Positions 1-11,019 are shown, counted from the stretch's first letter. The stretch is DNA of 64,000 nucleotides from Gambelia wislizenii (GCA_030847615.1 JAUMIR010000003.1:76208001-76272000), one strand, 5' to 3'. The notes: generated by a model not told the origin, from the letters alone. Made by a program: numbers and translations.

Positions 1-336
1 CAAACTGTATTAAGTAACAATTTGAGGTGGGGGGGGGGCTAAGAGCTATAACTGTAGCAAATTATGTGTTAAAAGAAACTTTCCAAACTCTACCAAGAAT
101 ACTAATGGGATCATCCTTTCCAACAGGCTGAGACTTCAGTTCTCCACCCTGATTTGATTCAGGAAAGCCAACCCAGTTACAGCACAGCAGAACTAAAACC
201 AGATCCATTGCAATATGAAAAGTGACATCTCCATACTTATTGCCTTCAGTTTCAGGCTTTTGTTTGAGAACTATTCTCTGCTCTATGAAACAGATGGGAC
301 ACTTGTGCCTACAAAAGGTTCTGTCTTACTAGTGGA
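1..336. other. intergenic, unassigned
   Basis: No gene or repeat family recognised. A short G-run lies near base 30. The short open frame starting at 215 becomes meaningful only where it enters the CR1 element at about 337. Confidence 0.4.
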
Positions 337-571
337 GTACCGATTCCACCTCAACATGAGGAGGAACTTTTTGACAGTAAGAGCTATTTGGCAGTGGAAC
401 ACACTCCCTCGGAGCGTGGTGGGGTCTCCTTCCTTGGAGGTCTTTAAACAGAGGCTGGATTGCCATCTGTCGGGGATGCTTTGATCAAGATTTCCTGCGT
501 GGCAGGGGGGTTGGACTGGATGGCCCTCGTGGTCTCTTCCAACTCTGCAATTCTATGATTCTATGATTCTT
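337..571 (+). mobile_element. CR1 LINE 3' end fragment
   Basis: Sense-strand 3' end of a CR1 non-LTR retrotransposon. The translated end (FHLNMRRNFLTVRAI, then LPRSVVGSPSLEVFKQRLD) is the usual C-terminus of CR1 ORF2, followed by a short 3' UTR. The element finishes in the octamer-type tail ATTCTATGATTCTATGATTCT that CR1 carries instead of poly(A). It is 5'-truncated to about 235 bp, as is normal for CR1. At least six further copies with this 3' end occur in the window, all on the minus strand. Confidence 0.9.
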
Positions 572-2077
572 TCTATGGGGGGGGGCTTGTTAAAACCTAA
601 ATCTCTTTGCAAAGCATATTACAAAATAAAAGCCATCAAGCACAGCAGTATAAGAATATTATGCTCAAAGCAATATGCAGAGGCAGAAGTCAGGAAAATA
701 AGTTTTTAGTGCAAAGGTTCTTAAATTAGTATCTATAGATGGGGTTCATGGGGCCAGTAAACTCAATGGGGAAAAAATTTATTCTGTTTCCTTCCTGTTA
801 TTTTTAATTTTTCCTCTCATGAATTTTTAGGTAAAACTTTAGCCTTTTTGAAAGGTTAATTGCAAGTCTATGTGAAGGAAATCAACTTCCAATACAATAA
901 AACCCACCAAATGCAACATTTTCTGTATCTGTTTATGCACATTTTTCCTGAAGTAGCTTATAGCTTTCATCAAAGGGATCCATGGCCCGCAAAAATTTAA
1001 GCAGCATACTATTTTTGGATGGAGACAATTCTTGAAATGAGAAAAGTAAACATCATCACTATCCCAGAAGCTGATTATAACAGAGAAGGCAGGAAAACAG
1101 GATGGAGGGGGGAATTTTGGGAAGAGTTAAGGATGCAAGGATGCATCATGCCAGGTTCTAACATACTCTGCAAATCTTGGTACTGGCTGAATGGGGTGTA
1201 GTAGGCCAGTGGTGGCATTAGGGTAGTGCAGAGAGGCCAAACTGCACCAGGTGACACTGTCAGAGGGAGGGGTAACACTGCCCTTAGTAATACCACAGTA
1301 GTAGGCTGAGTTCATTTGCCAAGCCCAGCTTTACCTCTCTTAGAGAAGTCTTTTCCCTTTAGCAGCAGGAACAAATTATATCACTAGGGGGAGCTCCCAC
1401 TTGCCTCTATGTTTCCCACTGTCCCTCTTTATGAAGGCCAAATCCTTTCACTGATAATTAAACAGGATTAGAGCAGGTAGGGGAGGGGGAGGGCTAACAA
1501 CTATCTTCTTCTGCAATAAAGAAATTATTTTCTGAAACTCCACCCCCCTGCCACCAGAGGAGAAGGGGGGAGAATTCCATCCTGGTGCAAATACTAGCTC
1601 TAGAGAACTACAGCAGAGGCGGAAAGGGTTAAATCTCCCCTCCACACCTGCCCTGATCCAATTAAATATCAGCTCCCTCACTCCTGCTGATGCTATTTGC
1701 ATTTTTAAAACCTTGTGTTAAATGTAAAAGCCTATTTCATAGCTTAAGCCTGAGAAACAAAGAGGGAGGTATTAGCATGCTCAAGAAAACCCTATGATTT
1801 GCAGAAGTATAAGAACTCTTCTAAAAAAAATAAAAAGAATAAATCCAAAGTACCCCCCCCCAAAAAAAACCCTTAGAGGAATTCTAAGTGTTGTAGAAAT
1901 TAATAAAAACCCTTAGAAACACACACACATAAACATCCCCTCAAATAGGGGACCTCCAGGGTTCCCAGCACAAAAGCATTTTAAAAACACCCCATCCTCC
2001 CCATGCTTAACTTGGAGGACTGAGAAGAGGCCCTGGACTATCGAGTACCCGTTTGTAAAAAGAAATAACTGTGCAAT

Positions 2078-2111
<34 letters not shown>

Positions 2112-2239
2112 GAGAGAGAGAGTGAATCGGTTATGCTTATGGTATTCTGGGGAAAATCACACAGAGCAGGAACATCCCTGTAAGGAGGTGAGGATACTGT
2201 CCAACACTTTGGGCCCATCTAGGGAGGGGATCCAAATTA
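572..2239. other. intergenic, mostly unassigned
   Basis: No coding signal and no recognised repeat apart from a GT/AG microsatellite at 2079-2120. Several open frames of 60-100 codons are present but have no recognisable content. Confidence 0.4.
2079..2120. repeat. (GT)n(AG)n microsatellite
   Basis: About fifteen GT units followed directly by about five AG units. Confidence 0.95.
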
Positions 2240-2825
2240 CCTCATAGTATTGGTATCTCGCAGCAACGGCAGCAGTGACATGTCTAAACGGTTTTTCTGG
2301 CCTCAGAAGCCCCCATAAGCCTTGCATTCCTGATGGCCGCCATCAGTGTATTCACTGATTTGCACAGACTTGCATTCACTGCTGCCGGGTTTTATTTTTT
2401 TAAAAAAAATCATCCCACGGTGCGCTGGTGCTATAGAGTGATTCTCCAATTTTATAAGAAGGCAAAACAGAAAATATTGATCCTTTTTATCGCCTTAGCG
2501 AGCGATGGCTAAGGCAAAAATCCAACATGGCAGCAGCGGGCACTTGCTCTCCTGGCAAGCCCCACCCCCACTCTTGCCCAGCCAATCAGCGTTGTGCTTC
2601 CCTTCGAGTTTTTTATTGTTCTATTGTCCAAATGAGCAAAAATGAGCACCAGCCTCGTAGTTTGTGAAAAAGTATAGGGAAATCTGCGAAGGCTTTTACC
2701 CCGTTGTTTTTTTTTACCATTTTGGGCCTCCCTTCTTTCAAATAGTGTGGATTGACGTTGGAATCGCTTTAGACAAGTAGGATTCCCAGCAAATTCCATG
2801 AGGGGTATTTTCACCGTTTAGATCG
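2240..2825 (+). mobile_element. non-autonomous DNA transposon, family A copy 1 (PIF/Harbinger-like?)
   Basis: Shares long blocks in the same order with 35361-35976, and in reverse with 41945-42375. The blocks are AAATCCAACATGGCAG, a CCAATCAGC block, an ATGAGCA...GAGCA block, a GTGGATTGA block, and a terminal block reading CATGAGGGGTATTTTCACCGT. There is no coding capacity. The class is inferred from copy 2, which has a 3-bp target duplication. The limits of this copy are approximate. Confidence 0.6.
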
Positions 2826-5410
2826 GCCCTTTGTTATAGGTTCCTTCTCCATTAAATGGCAGTAACTCCTTCCCAGTTGCATAATAGTACATTTATTTGA
2901 TAGACGCCAATAATTCATATTGCTTTTGTGGGAGAAGTTTGCAGACTTGCAATTGGGAAGCCTATCAAGATGGAAGTAAATGTGGTTTTCTTCCTTTGAA
3001 ACTGCTTTAGGTATATGGTTAGGAAAGGAATGCTAGCTTGGCCATAGGTACTGAAGGGAAGACTTAGGAGAGAATAAGGACAAGCAGAGCACCGGAATAG
3101 AGCTAGGGTGGCAAAAAGGGCTGGTGTGCTAAAAGGGCAACTTGGTACAGAGGAAATGTTTACTGAAGAGAAGATTGCAATATTTTGGGACAAAGCTGCA
3201 AAGAGATGCAAGTTACTTCTAGAGATAACTGCAACACATAACTGCGTGGCACCTGAGCGGCACCGTGGCAGTCCGTTTTTTCTTCCCAAAGAAGCCACTG
3301 AGTGCTATCTAGCGCTATAGAAGAAAGGGGCTATCATACAATCAATTATCTTACTGAGAGTGTGGCAAAATCTGTTAGGTTTGGGAGCCATGTTTTTATC
3401 CTTCTCAACTATGTCCACACTGTGGCTGTCAGTATATTAATGGGAAAAGGTAAGTTCATCATCTTGGTGAACACTTCATGACTGTTTTAGTAATAACCAT
3501 GAGCCATATTATATACATATTTGGCCCATGAAAAGAGCTGGCTCACCAGGTTAGTGGGGGTAGTGGCAGTATATATTAAGAGTCTCAGAGCAGCAGATGC
3601 TCTCTAGTATCAAATATTTACTCAACCACTGTAATTGCAGAAATGCAAGGGATACGAAGAACATCTAGCCAAGTCCTTTGGGACTAAGACTGTCCAACTA
3701 TACCAAGGAACCTCTAACAAGTCTTCCTATAAACTACCATGTGCTTCAATCAAACAACATAGGGATCTAATTAATGCCGTAGCAGCTGTTCTCTAAGATG
3801 GGATGGGGAATACATGATCTTCCAGATATTGGACTGTAATTCCTATCATTCCTCACCATTGGCTAGGGCTGATGGTTGTTGCAGTCCAACAAAATCAGGG
3901 TTCAGGCTCCTCACACCTGCTATAATATAAGGATTACAGCAGGTAATTACTATGCTAACTACTGTTGCTGACTGTAGGCAAATGAGATCACCTATAACAC
4001 ACCACCAAAAGTAACTTGTGAACCCAGTTTAAAATGAGCCATGCTCAGTTCAGTACAAAAGTGTTGGTGACTTGTAACTTAAAGTGAATTCCTTACAACT
4101 TAAGTTATTGATAAACCTCTTATGCTGAGTGGTACGTGAACTGAGCACTTTTGCCCAATCTTGATAATCTATAATATATAGCAAATTCATGCTCCACATG
4201 GTGATTCTTATGTAGCCAAAATGTCTGAGATGCAAAAATTCTTGTAACAGAATTGTGAACAGCAGCTACATTGGTCATACCTCATCACATTGTGAATCAC
4301 AACTATGTAAAACAGTACCATATTTCTAGCTATGTTGCTAGACTTAGGGGAACAAATCTTTTAAAAGGAATGCAAGACCTCCCCCTTTTTACAAACACAC
4401 CTTCACAGCTGTGATCAACTCTGCTTGCCCTCATGGAACTTTGAATAAAGGACACCACCAGGGAGCTATAGACACCAAAGCCTGCATCTCTATGCATTCC
4501 AAACTGACTTTCTCCCTTCACCCACCCCATTATTCAACCTTGAGTTAAATAGGTACATGCAGAAATTGCTTGGAGGATAAAGGATCAAATCTTTTCAGTC
4601 TATTAACTGGTCAGTTTTGGAGCACAGACAAGTTACTTTTCAGAGTATAAACTACAGGATCTTGCAGCTGGCATGGGGCTTTTCTAAAAAGTTATTTTTC
4701 TGAATTCTGAAAACCTGAACCAGATTTTTTAAAAGCCTCTTCTAGATTTTTTTAGGCAATCAATTATAATGCACCTGTTTGCTTGCCTATGAACTTTATT
4801 TCATATAACTTGCCTATGAATTTTATTTCACACAACTCCTTCTGTTTCAGGAATATTTCATATTTTCCTAATATTTTCCGGATAAGGTTTAATTAGCAAA
4901 TATCTCAAAAGCAGCAGACTATTCCTAAATTTATCTCTGCTTGGCTCCTGAATAAATATTGTATACTGAACTTGAAAATGGAGTTGATTTACTTCTTTGG
5001 CTCTGAGGGCTGATCTCACTCATGTACAGGATTGATTGGCAAATATTCTGACTGGGTTCTAAGGATTATAAAGGAAGCTCATTAATATCATTCTCCACAT
5101 ATAAAAGTCATAAGCCTGGATTCCTATGGTCCCAGGCTATAAGGTATTAAATATATTATCAAAAGCCACAGCCAGGTCTAGCACAGAGGCACTTCTCATC
5201 TTTCTTCCAGCAAATCTATCAAGGCACTCAGGGCTATCTCAGTGCCAAATCTGTTTTCAAATTCGCTGGTGCCCTCTGCCATTTTAATAGCGACTGCGAA
5301 TGCATGGTGAGGCTTGTAAGTACCTACCGTATTATAAATGGCGTAAAGCGGCAGTGGAGGCAGCAACAATCCCTGCCAGTCGCCCATTTCTGCCTTGTGA
5401 GCAACCCCAC
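2826..5410. other. intergenic, mostly unassigned
   Basis: AT-rich unique-looking sequence without a credible gene. The only repeat seen is the short dispersed one at 3835-3915. Confidence 0.35.
3835..3915 (+). repeat. short dispersed repeat, class unresolved
   Basis: Contains the pattern 'CATTCCTCACCATTGGCTAG ... GGGCTGATGG ... GCAGTCCAACA' that recurs widely in lizard genomes. A second, more diverged copy is at 45490-45612. Confidence 0.5.
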
Positions 5411-5557
5411 CACCTCAAAGGCATATGCGGTTGGTTGAATCCATGGATCGTATATGTGTGTGTGTGTGTGTTAAATATGGCCTAGAAATATTTTTGATTT
5501 TTCCACTTTTGTGGGGGTCCTGTGCCCCTAACCCTAGTGAATGTGGAGGGCCAACTG
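5411..5557 (-). mobile_element. Tigger-type MITE remnant
   Basis: The right end reads GTGGGGGTCCTGTGCCCCTA ... GAATGTGGAGGGCCAACTG followed by TA. This is the terminal inverted repeat and TA target of TcMar-Tigger elements. The left side is degraded and carries a (GT)n run at 5455-5471. Confidence 0.6.
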
Positions 5558-5849
5558 TAATAATAAAAATATTGCAGCATATACCTTAGCATCAGTTGTT
5601 TTCTTCCACTTAAGAACCAAATACAGATTATGCCAACATCTTCTTTAAAACACTTTGAACATCATATGCAACTTTAATTATCATCTCACCGGACAAATTG
5701 TGTTTACAGACAGAAATGGTACAGCATATGTAAACCCATTTGAAGTTACAGTTTGAAGAAATTAGCTTTCACCAACTTTTAGCTCCATTGACTCTAAAAA
5801 TTAAAAAAAAAAAAAGAGAGAGAGAGAGAGATAACCTATCAGATATAAA

Positions 5850-5943
5850 GGTACCAGATCCCGTCTGATCTTGGGAAGCCAAGCAGTGTCCACCTTGGTT
5901 AGTACTTAGGTGGGAGACTGCCAACAAATACCAGGTGCTATAG
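5850..5943 (+). pseudogene. 5S rRNA-derived segment (5S pseudogene or 5S-headed SINE)
   Basis: Matches about positions 23-119 of vertebrate 5S rRNA. Visible blocks are CCCGTCTGATCTTGGGAAGC, then CAAGCAG (A-box region), GGTTAGTACTTAGGTGGGAG (C-box region) and AATACCAGGTGCTATAG, followed by a T-run like the Pol III terminator. The first ~22 nt of 5S are missing and the interior has several substitutions, so it is not a functional 5S gene. It abuts a dispersed repeat at 5944 that also occurs without a 5S part at 9355. It could be the head of a 5S-derived SINE or a separate retropseudogene. It is preceded by an A-run and (GA)n at 5805-5832. Confidence 0.85.
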
Positions 5944-6215
5944 TTTTTTTGTGGCTTTTTTCCAGGCTGTGAGGCCATGTTCTAGAACAGTTTATTCCTG
6001 ACATTTTGCCTGCATCTGTGGCTGGCATCTTCAGAGAATGGTGGTGTGTGGGGCTCATATACTGTGAGTCCCTGTTGAAGAGGATTAGCATGTAAATTTG
6101 TGTATTCAGTTATTGGATGTCCAGTTCTTTGGTGGGAGGATATACGAGGGGGATCAGTGTCTATTTAGCTCATGGTCCATTGTCTGCTGGGAAGCTCCCT
6201 GTCCCTGGGTGAAGT
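5944..6215 (-). mobile_element. dispersed repeat, probably Penelope-like terminal region
   Basis: Shares a long block with 9355-9620: CAGGCTGTGA, CATGTTCT, CTGACATTTTGCCTGCATCT and GTGGCTGGCATCTTCAGAGA. On the minus strand this encodes the 'LKMPATDAG' peptide seen in many reptile repeats. The Penelope assignment follows from the adjacent GIY-YIG remnant and is tentative. Confidence 0.5.
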
Positions 6216-6254
6216 TCATTTGCACTAATCACATTAAAGTATGTTTATACATCC

Positions 6255-6590
6255 AAAAACAAAAGTCAAATTTCAATTAAGGTCTTTTTCTAATTGCAGA
6301 ACAAAAAAATGCCATCTATGCCATAGTATGCCCCTGCGGTTTGATTTACACTGGACTCTCGAGTAGATCTGTGCACTAGAGAATGGCCGAACACAAGAGT
6401 CTGATTGCCAATAGAAATACAGACAATCTTTTGGTGGAACATTTTGTGCAACACCAACACCCTCCAGATTCATTCAAATTCTGCATACTAGAAAAATTAA
6501 CATTCATAATAGGTTACTTCAGATGGAAGCATAATGGATCTATAAGTTAAAGTGATATTGTCCATTCGGCATGGATGAATACATTGAATG
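6255..6590 (+). pseudogene. Penelope-like element, GIY-YIG endonuclease remnant
   Basis: The + strand translates as NAIYAIVCPCGLIYTG, which is the paired 'IY...CG.IY.G' core of a GIY-YIG nuclease. After an in-frame stop it continues with RMAEHKSLIANRNTDN, LVEHFVQHQHPPDSFKFCI and LEKLTF. This is the C-terminal endonuclease of Penelope-like retroelements, which nicks target DNA for priming. Further downstream is the weakly preserved motif 'RHG.NEYIEWSAFL'. Stops and a frameshift make it dead. No reverse transcriptase portion is visible upstream. Confidence 0.7.
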
Positions 6591-6670
6591 GTCAGCTTTC
6601 CTATAAACATTCAACCATGATTTAGGATCCTACACCTCAGGAGAACTCCTTTAAAAACTCTCTCTTTCTG

Positions 6671-7723
6671 GCTTTTCTTCACAAACGAAGATTCAGGAAG
6701 GACTCATCCCGCGCTTTCTGCAAGCACGCTGATGACTAAAAAGGCCAATCCGAGATAAACAAGTCCGGTTGCAGAAAGCACAGCAGAAGGTCTCCTTGGG
6801 TGATGTTTCCGGGTTGTGATTCTCTCTGCATTGTCGTTTCTCTTCAAGACTTGTTCGGCATGAGTTCTCAAATAAGTCTGCAGCATTGTGGATAGTGCGT
6901 CTCCATGCCTCCTGATGTGAGACCAGGGTGGACCATTGTTGGTGATCAATTTGGCCGAGCCTGAGATGTTGTTTTAGGGAGTCCTTGTACAGTCGTTCTT
7001 TCACATTCACGGGGGTTAGGTTCCACAGACCCCCGCGAATGGGAAAATTCCACGAATAAAGCCTGCCCTCCCCCTCCCTCCCGAAGCGACCATGGGGCCT
7101 CTGGAGGCCCCATAGTCGCTTCCCCCTCCCTCCCCAGGCAACCACCGGGCCTCCGGAGGCCCTCCAGAGGACCTGTGCTCACCTCCCCCTCCTTCCCCAG
7201 GTGACCACGGGGCCTCCGGAGGCCTCGTGCTTGCCTCCCCCCGCCTCCCCACTCCCTCCTGAAAGAGGCGATGGGGTTCAGAGGCCCCGTCGCCACTTTC
7301 CTCGGCCTCCCCTCACTGGCAAACCGCGAATATGCGGAACTGCGACTGTGGAGGCTGTGAATGTTGAGGGAGGACTGTATTGCTTTTCTGGAGCACCCCT
7401 CTTACACTGACCCGTGGGAAGTTCACAGTAGAGTACTGTTTTTGGGAGGCGATTGTCCGCCATCCTAGAAATGTGCCCTGCCCAGCTCAGCTGTGTTCTC
7501 AATATCATGGCCTCAATGCTGGTGATCCCTGCTTGCTCGAGGACAGCAACATTAGTCACATAGTCAGTCCAGTGTATATTTAGGATTGTACTTATACAGC
7601 ACTGATGAAAGCGTTCGAGGAGGCGTAAGTGGTGGCGATAGGTGACTCATGTTTCAGACCCGTAAAGGAGAATAGACAGTACAATGGCTCTATACACACT
7701 GATTTTTGTGCTTCGCCTCATTC
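6671..7723 (-). mobile_element. LINE ORF2 C-terminal part (minus half of an inverted insertion)
   Basis: Read on the minus strand this encodes RRSTKISVYRAIVLSILLYG, then VAVLEQAGITSIEAMILRTQ, LSWAGHISRM, and finally a C2H2-type finger (CAFCNRTCLSRIGLFSHQRAC). This is the post-RT and C-terminal region of a non-LTR retrotransposon ORF2. I cannot fix the clade (I/Nimb-like is possible). A second copy lies wholly on the minus strand at 42550-43560. The present copy is interrupted by a Tigger element at 6990-7377 and continues, inverted, at 7724-8294. Confidence 0.8.
6990..7377. mobile_element. Tigger-type element inserted in the LINE
   Basis: Starts CAGTCGTTCTTTCACATTC and ends AGGACTG, flanked on both sides by TA. 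The LINE sequence is continuous across it when compared with the copy at about 43010-43060. The termini carry the Tigger-like palindromic blocks ACATTCACGGGGGTTAGG and CGCGAATATGCGG. The middle (about 7059-7310) is very GC-rich, with imperfect ~60-bp tandem units built on GGGGCCTCTGGAGGCC-like blocks and CCCTCCCTCCC runs. Confidence 0.8.
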
Positions 7724-8294
7724 TAATAACTAATGGAGTGAAGCAAGGTTGTGTTCTTGCTCCAACTTTATTTACAATCTTCTTCAGCATGACGCTCCAA
7801 AGGGCTTCGGCAGAGCTCAAAGAAGAAGACGGCATATATATACGTTACCGTATTGATGGTAGCTTGTTTAACTTTAGCTGTCTGAGGGCTTGCACTAAGA
7901 CTCTAAACTAGATAGTTTAGAGTCTTAGTGCAAGCTCTCAGACAGCTTAAGATAGTTTGTGAGCTGCTCTTCGCTGATGATGCTGCCCGTTGCCCACACA
8001 GAAGTAGCTCTGCAGCGCCTAACATCCTGTTTCGCAACAGCTGCAGAGCTGTTTGGGCTGGAAGTCAACCTGAAGAAAACGGAAGTTCTTTACCAGCCTG
8101 CACCACAGGACGAATACCATTATCCCCACATTGCTGTCAGCAAATCTGTGCTTAAGTCCGTTCAGCAGATCACTACCTGGGAAGCATCATTTCCTCAGAT
8201 GCCAAGATTGACAAAGAGATTGATCACAGATTAGCAAGGGCATACAGCGCATTTGGAAGACTTTACAAAAGAGTCTGGAGTAATAAACACCTTT
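7724..8294 (+). mobile_element. LINE ORF2 RT part, inverted 5' half
   Basis: Plus-strand continuation of the same LINE. It encodes TNGVKQGCVLAPTLFTIF (RT domain), LLFADDAA (the catalytic F/YADD box), and ATAAELFGLEVNLKKTEVLY. It ends at RVWSNKHL. The next residues expected in the protein (RRSTKISVYR) are found on the opposite strand, starting at 7723. Frameshifts make it non-functional. Confidence 0.85.
7872..7951. repeat. 80-bp near-perfect palindrome
   Basis: Two arms of about 39 nt (7872-7910 and 7913-7951) are reverse complements with two mismatches, separated by GA. The left arm reads in frame as LINE protein (CLRACTKTLN). The right arm is an inverted copy that interrupts the frame before IVCELLFADD. 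Confidence 0.9.
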
Positions 8295-9354
8295 AAAAAC
8301 TACCCTGAAACTAAACACAAGATAATTGCAAATACGTTTTTAATAATTGAATTAGTATAAAACTATGACCCAGACAGCACTTTTTATCCACTGCTGCCAA
8401 ATCTGGTGTGGTCAAAGTTGGAAGTACATCCTGTAAGGTAAATATATAATTTCAATAATTATTAATTAATCGTATGATATAATTAGCATAAACTATAATT
8501 GAGTGTTCATGTACTACAGATAAATGGGATGAGGAGGGAAATGGCGCTGAGCAAGGCAAGAAACTGATGCTGAAACAGAGAAGTAAATTAGACTTCTTGG
8601 GACTTCTCCGTCTGCTAAACTCTGCTAGACTCATTTTACCTGCTTAATTCAATATCTTCGCTGATCACAGCTACTAGTCCATCTTAACAATATCATAAAC
8701 AGCTTATAGATCATTTTATGGACAGTGGTTGAGGTGGCTTAAATTATCCATTCCATCTACAACATTCATCTCAGACTGAAGGTTCATTGGGCCAGCTACA
8801 ATTTGTCAATATGGTCAGCATGATTTTAAAAGAAAACATAATTATTCCAGTCTGAAGGTTCGAAGAAATAATATCAGGGATAGTGCCTTACCACACGAAA
8901 TTGGGAAAGAGGAAAATAATAGAGATTAATAATTGTTTCATTGCATCAGCTTAAAAATGGTATCAATGCATATTATTATGAATTCATTATCAATAGGCAC
9001 CAGTAAAAAGATTCCTCTGTAATACTCTAGTATTGTCCTACGAAGGAAAAAGTATTACCGGTATTTACTGTATGGTATAGCTATTTTCCACATGTGAAAT
9101 ATTCAGTCACTTATTGTGATAAGAAAAATATATATAATGTAGTATTTCACTTGTTATCATTCATATTGTATGGGTATTTGCATAAGTGATATATATTTGG
9201 GAAGCATTCATATCATACTGCAACATTAATATCATTATGACATATTCAAACTACTGGTGGAAATCAGGGTTAATAATTAAATTTGTTGTTCCTGTACTGG
9301 TATACATGAGACACAAACTTGAAATATAGTTCAATAATATTTTTATTGATTACT
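8295..9354. other. intergenic, unassigned
   Basis: AT-rich, with several ATATAT runs. No gene or recognised repeat. Confidence 0.4.
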
Positions 9355-9620
9355 TCCTTTTTATAGATTTTCCTTGGTTTTTTTTCAGGCTGTGAGTCCA
9401 TGTTCTGGAATAGTTTCTTTCTGACGTTTCGCCTGCATCTGTGGCTGGCATCTTCAGAGAATGGTTGGGTAGGAGTGTGTGGAGTTTATATATTGTGAAC
9501 CCCTGATGGGGAGTATATATAATTTTGTGTAATTGACTGGTTAGTTTCTGGGTATAGAAATGCAAGGCTTGTTAGTGTCTGTTTGGCTAATGGTTGGTTG
9601 ATGGGCCATTATCCCTCTCT
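9355..9620 (-). mobile_element. dispersed repeat, probably Penelope-like, second copy
   Basis: Homologous to 5944-6215: same order of CAGGCTGTGA, CTGACGTTTCGCCTGCATCT, GTGGCTGGCATCTTCAGAGA and, further on, 'GTGTCTGTTTGGCTAATGG'. It lacks the 5S segment. Its 3' side runs straight into the hAT remnant at 9621. Confidence 0.5.
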
Positions 9621-9963
9621 TTAAATATCTTTTTTTGCTGAGGACACCCAAGACTTAAGATTGATAACACCACCACCACCAATAATACAGTTACACCCAT
9701 CCATGAAACCTTCCCTCAGAGGCACTGGTGGGAAACGGAAGAGTTTTCACCTGCTGCTTCCTCCAAGTTTGTGGCTGGAGCAGATTGAATGGCAATGCGC
9801 AAGCCAAGCCAGCCAGCCAGCCAGCCTTTGCCTTGGCTCCTGTCATGTGGCTGCTCCAATGCAGGGAGGGGGTGGGCTGAGCAGCCTTTAAGCTTTCGTG
9901 GACCCCATGTGAGGACATTGCGGACCCCTGGGGGTCCCCAGACCCCAGGTTAAGAACTGCTGC
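9621..9963 (+). mobile_element. hAT-type non-autonomous element, left end lost
   Basis: Same family as 12415-12783. Shared blocks are GACACCCAAGACTTAAGAT, CCATGAAACCTTCCCTCAGA, GGCACTGGTGGG and GACCCCTGGGGGTCCCCAGA. The right terminus GGTTAAGAACTGCTG is recognisable, but the left terminal repeat is missing. Confidence 0.75.
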
Positions 9964-10189
9964 ACTAGATAATTTTGGGCCAGTCACTTTCTCTCTCAGC
10001 CTCTCTCATCTCAAATGGTTGTTGTGAGGATAAAAACAGACAAGAAGAAAGCCATGTGCTGCATGGAATTCATGAATGAAAGGGAGGGGGATATAAATAT
10101 AACTAAAAAGTAAACAGGTCTGTTTGAAGGTTGGAAATATATACGTTAACAGAAAATAATAAGGGCTACACTGACAATGTCGATATATA

Positions 10190-10404
10190 CAGTTGTCCCT
10201 CCACATTCACTGATTTGGCATTCGCGGTTTTAAGTATTCACAGCTTGAAAATATTCTTTAAAAAGCAAATCTTGATTTTGCCATCTTATATAAGGGACAC
10301 CATTTTGCTATGCCATTGCATATAACGGGACTTGAGTATTCATGGATTTGGGTATCCATGGGGGTCCTGGAACCAAACCCCAGCGAATGTGAAGGGACAA
10401 CTTG
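10190..10404. mobile_element. Tigger-type MITE, complete
   Basis: Begins CAGTTGTCCCTCCACATTC and ends GAATGTGAAGGGACAACTTG, flanked by TA on both sides. The ends are inverted repeats, and the interior carries the GCTTGAAAATATTCTTTAAA block. It is non-coding and closely related to 10547-10777. Confidence 0.85.
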
Positions 10405-10546
10405 TATTATGATCCCCAAATTGTAGTGGCGGGTTTGGGCACTGGCAGGCTTGAGAGTGGGAATGATTTTTCCAAGGCTACTTTAGGAGATGAAATATCA
10501 CCCTAAGGCTGAAGCCACACTACAGAAATAATCCAGTTTAAAACTA

Positions 10547-10777
10547 CAGTTGTCCCTCCCTATCCACAGATTTGGTATCCATGGATTTAAGTATTCACGG
10601 CTTGAAAATATTCTTTAAAAAATAATAATCCAAAAAGCAAACCTTGATTTTGCCATCTTATATAAGGGACACTATTTTGCTATGCCACTGCTTATAATGG
10701 GACTTGAGTATTCACGGATTTTGCATCCATGGGGGGGGTCATGGAACCAAACCCCTGCGAATATGAAGGGAAAACTG
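10547..10777. mobile_element. Tigger-type MITE nested in hAT-like MITE
   Basis: CAGTTGTCCCTCCCTATCC ... GAATATGAAGGGAAAACTG, bounded by TA on both sides. Nearly the same sequence as 10190-10404. Confidence 0.85.
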
Positions 10778-10966
10778 TACTGTATATTATTTGTCATGGC
10801 TCTTACCTATGAAATCCTGGGATTTGTAGTTTGGTAAGGCACCAGCAGTCTTTGGCAGAGAAGGCTAAAGACCAGGATTCCATAGGAAGGAGCCATGGCC
10901 TATGATCCCGTTTCAAACTGGATTACTTGTGTAGTCAGTGTTTCCTTCCTGAATCTTCCTTTGCGA

Positions 10967-10967
<1 letters not shown>

Positions 10968-10997
<30 letters not shown>

Positions 10998-11019
10998 AAG
11001 AAAGAAAGAGAGAGAGAGA
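10968..11019. repeat. (GA)n/(GAAA)n simple repeat
   Basis: Purine tract of AG and GAAA units. Confidence 0.95.

Noticed and set aside
5850..5943. Functional 5S rRNA gene
   Set aside because: The first ~22 nt are missing and the interior has multiple substitutions; treated as derived sequence.
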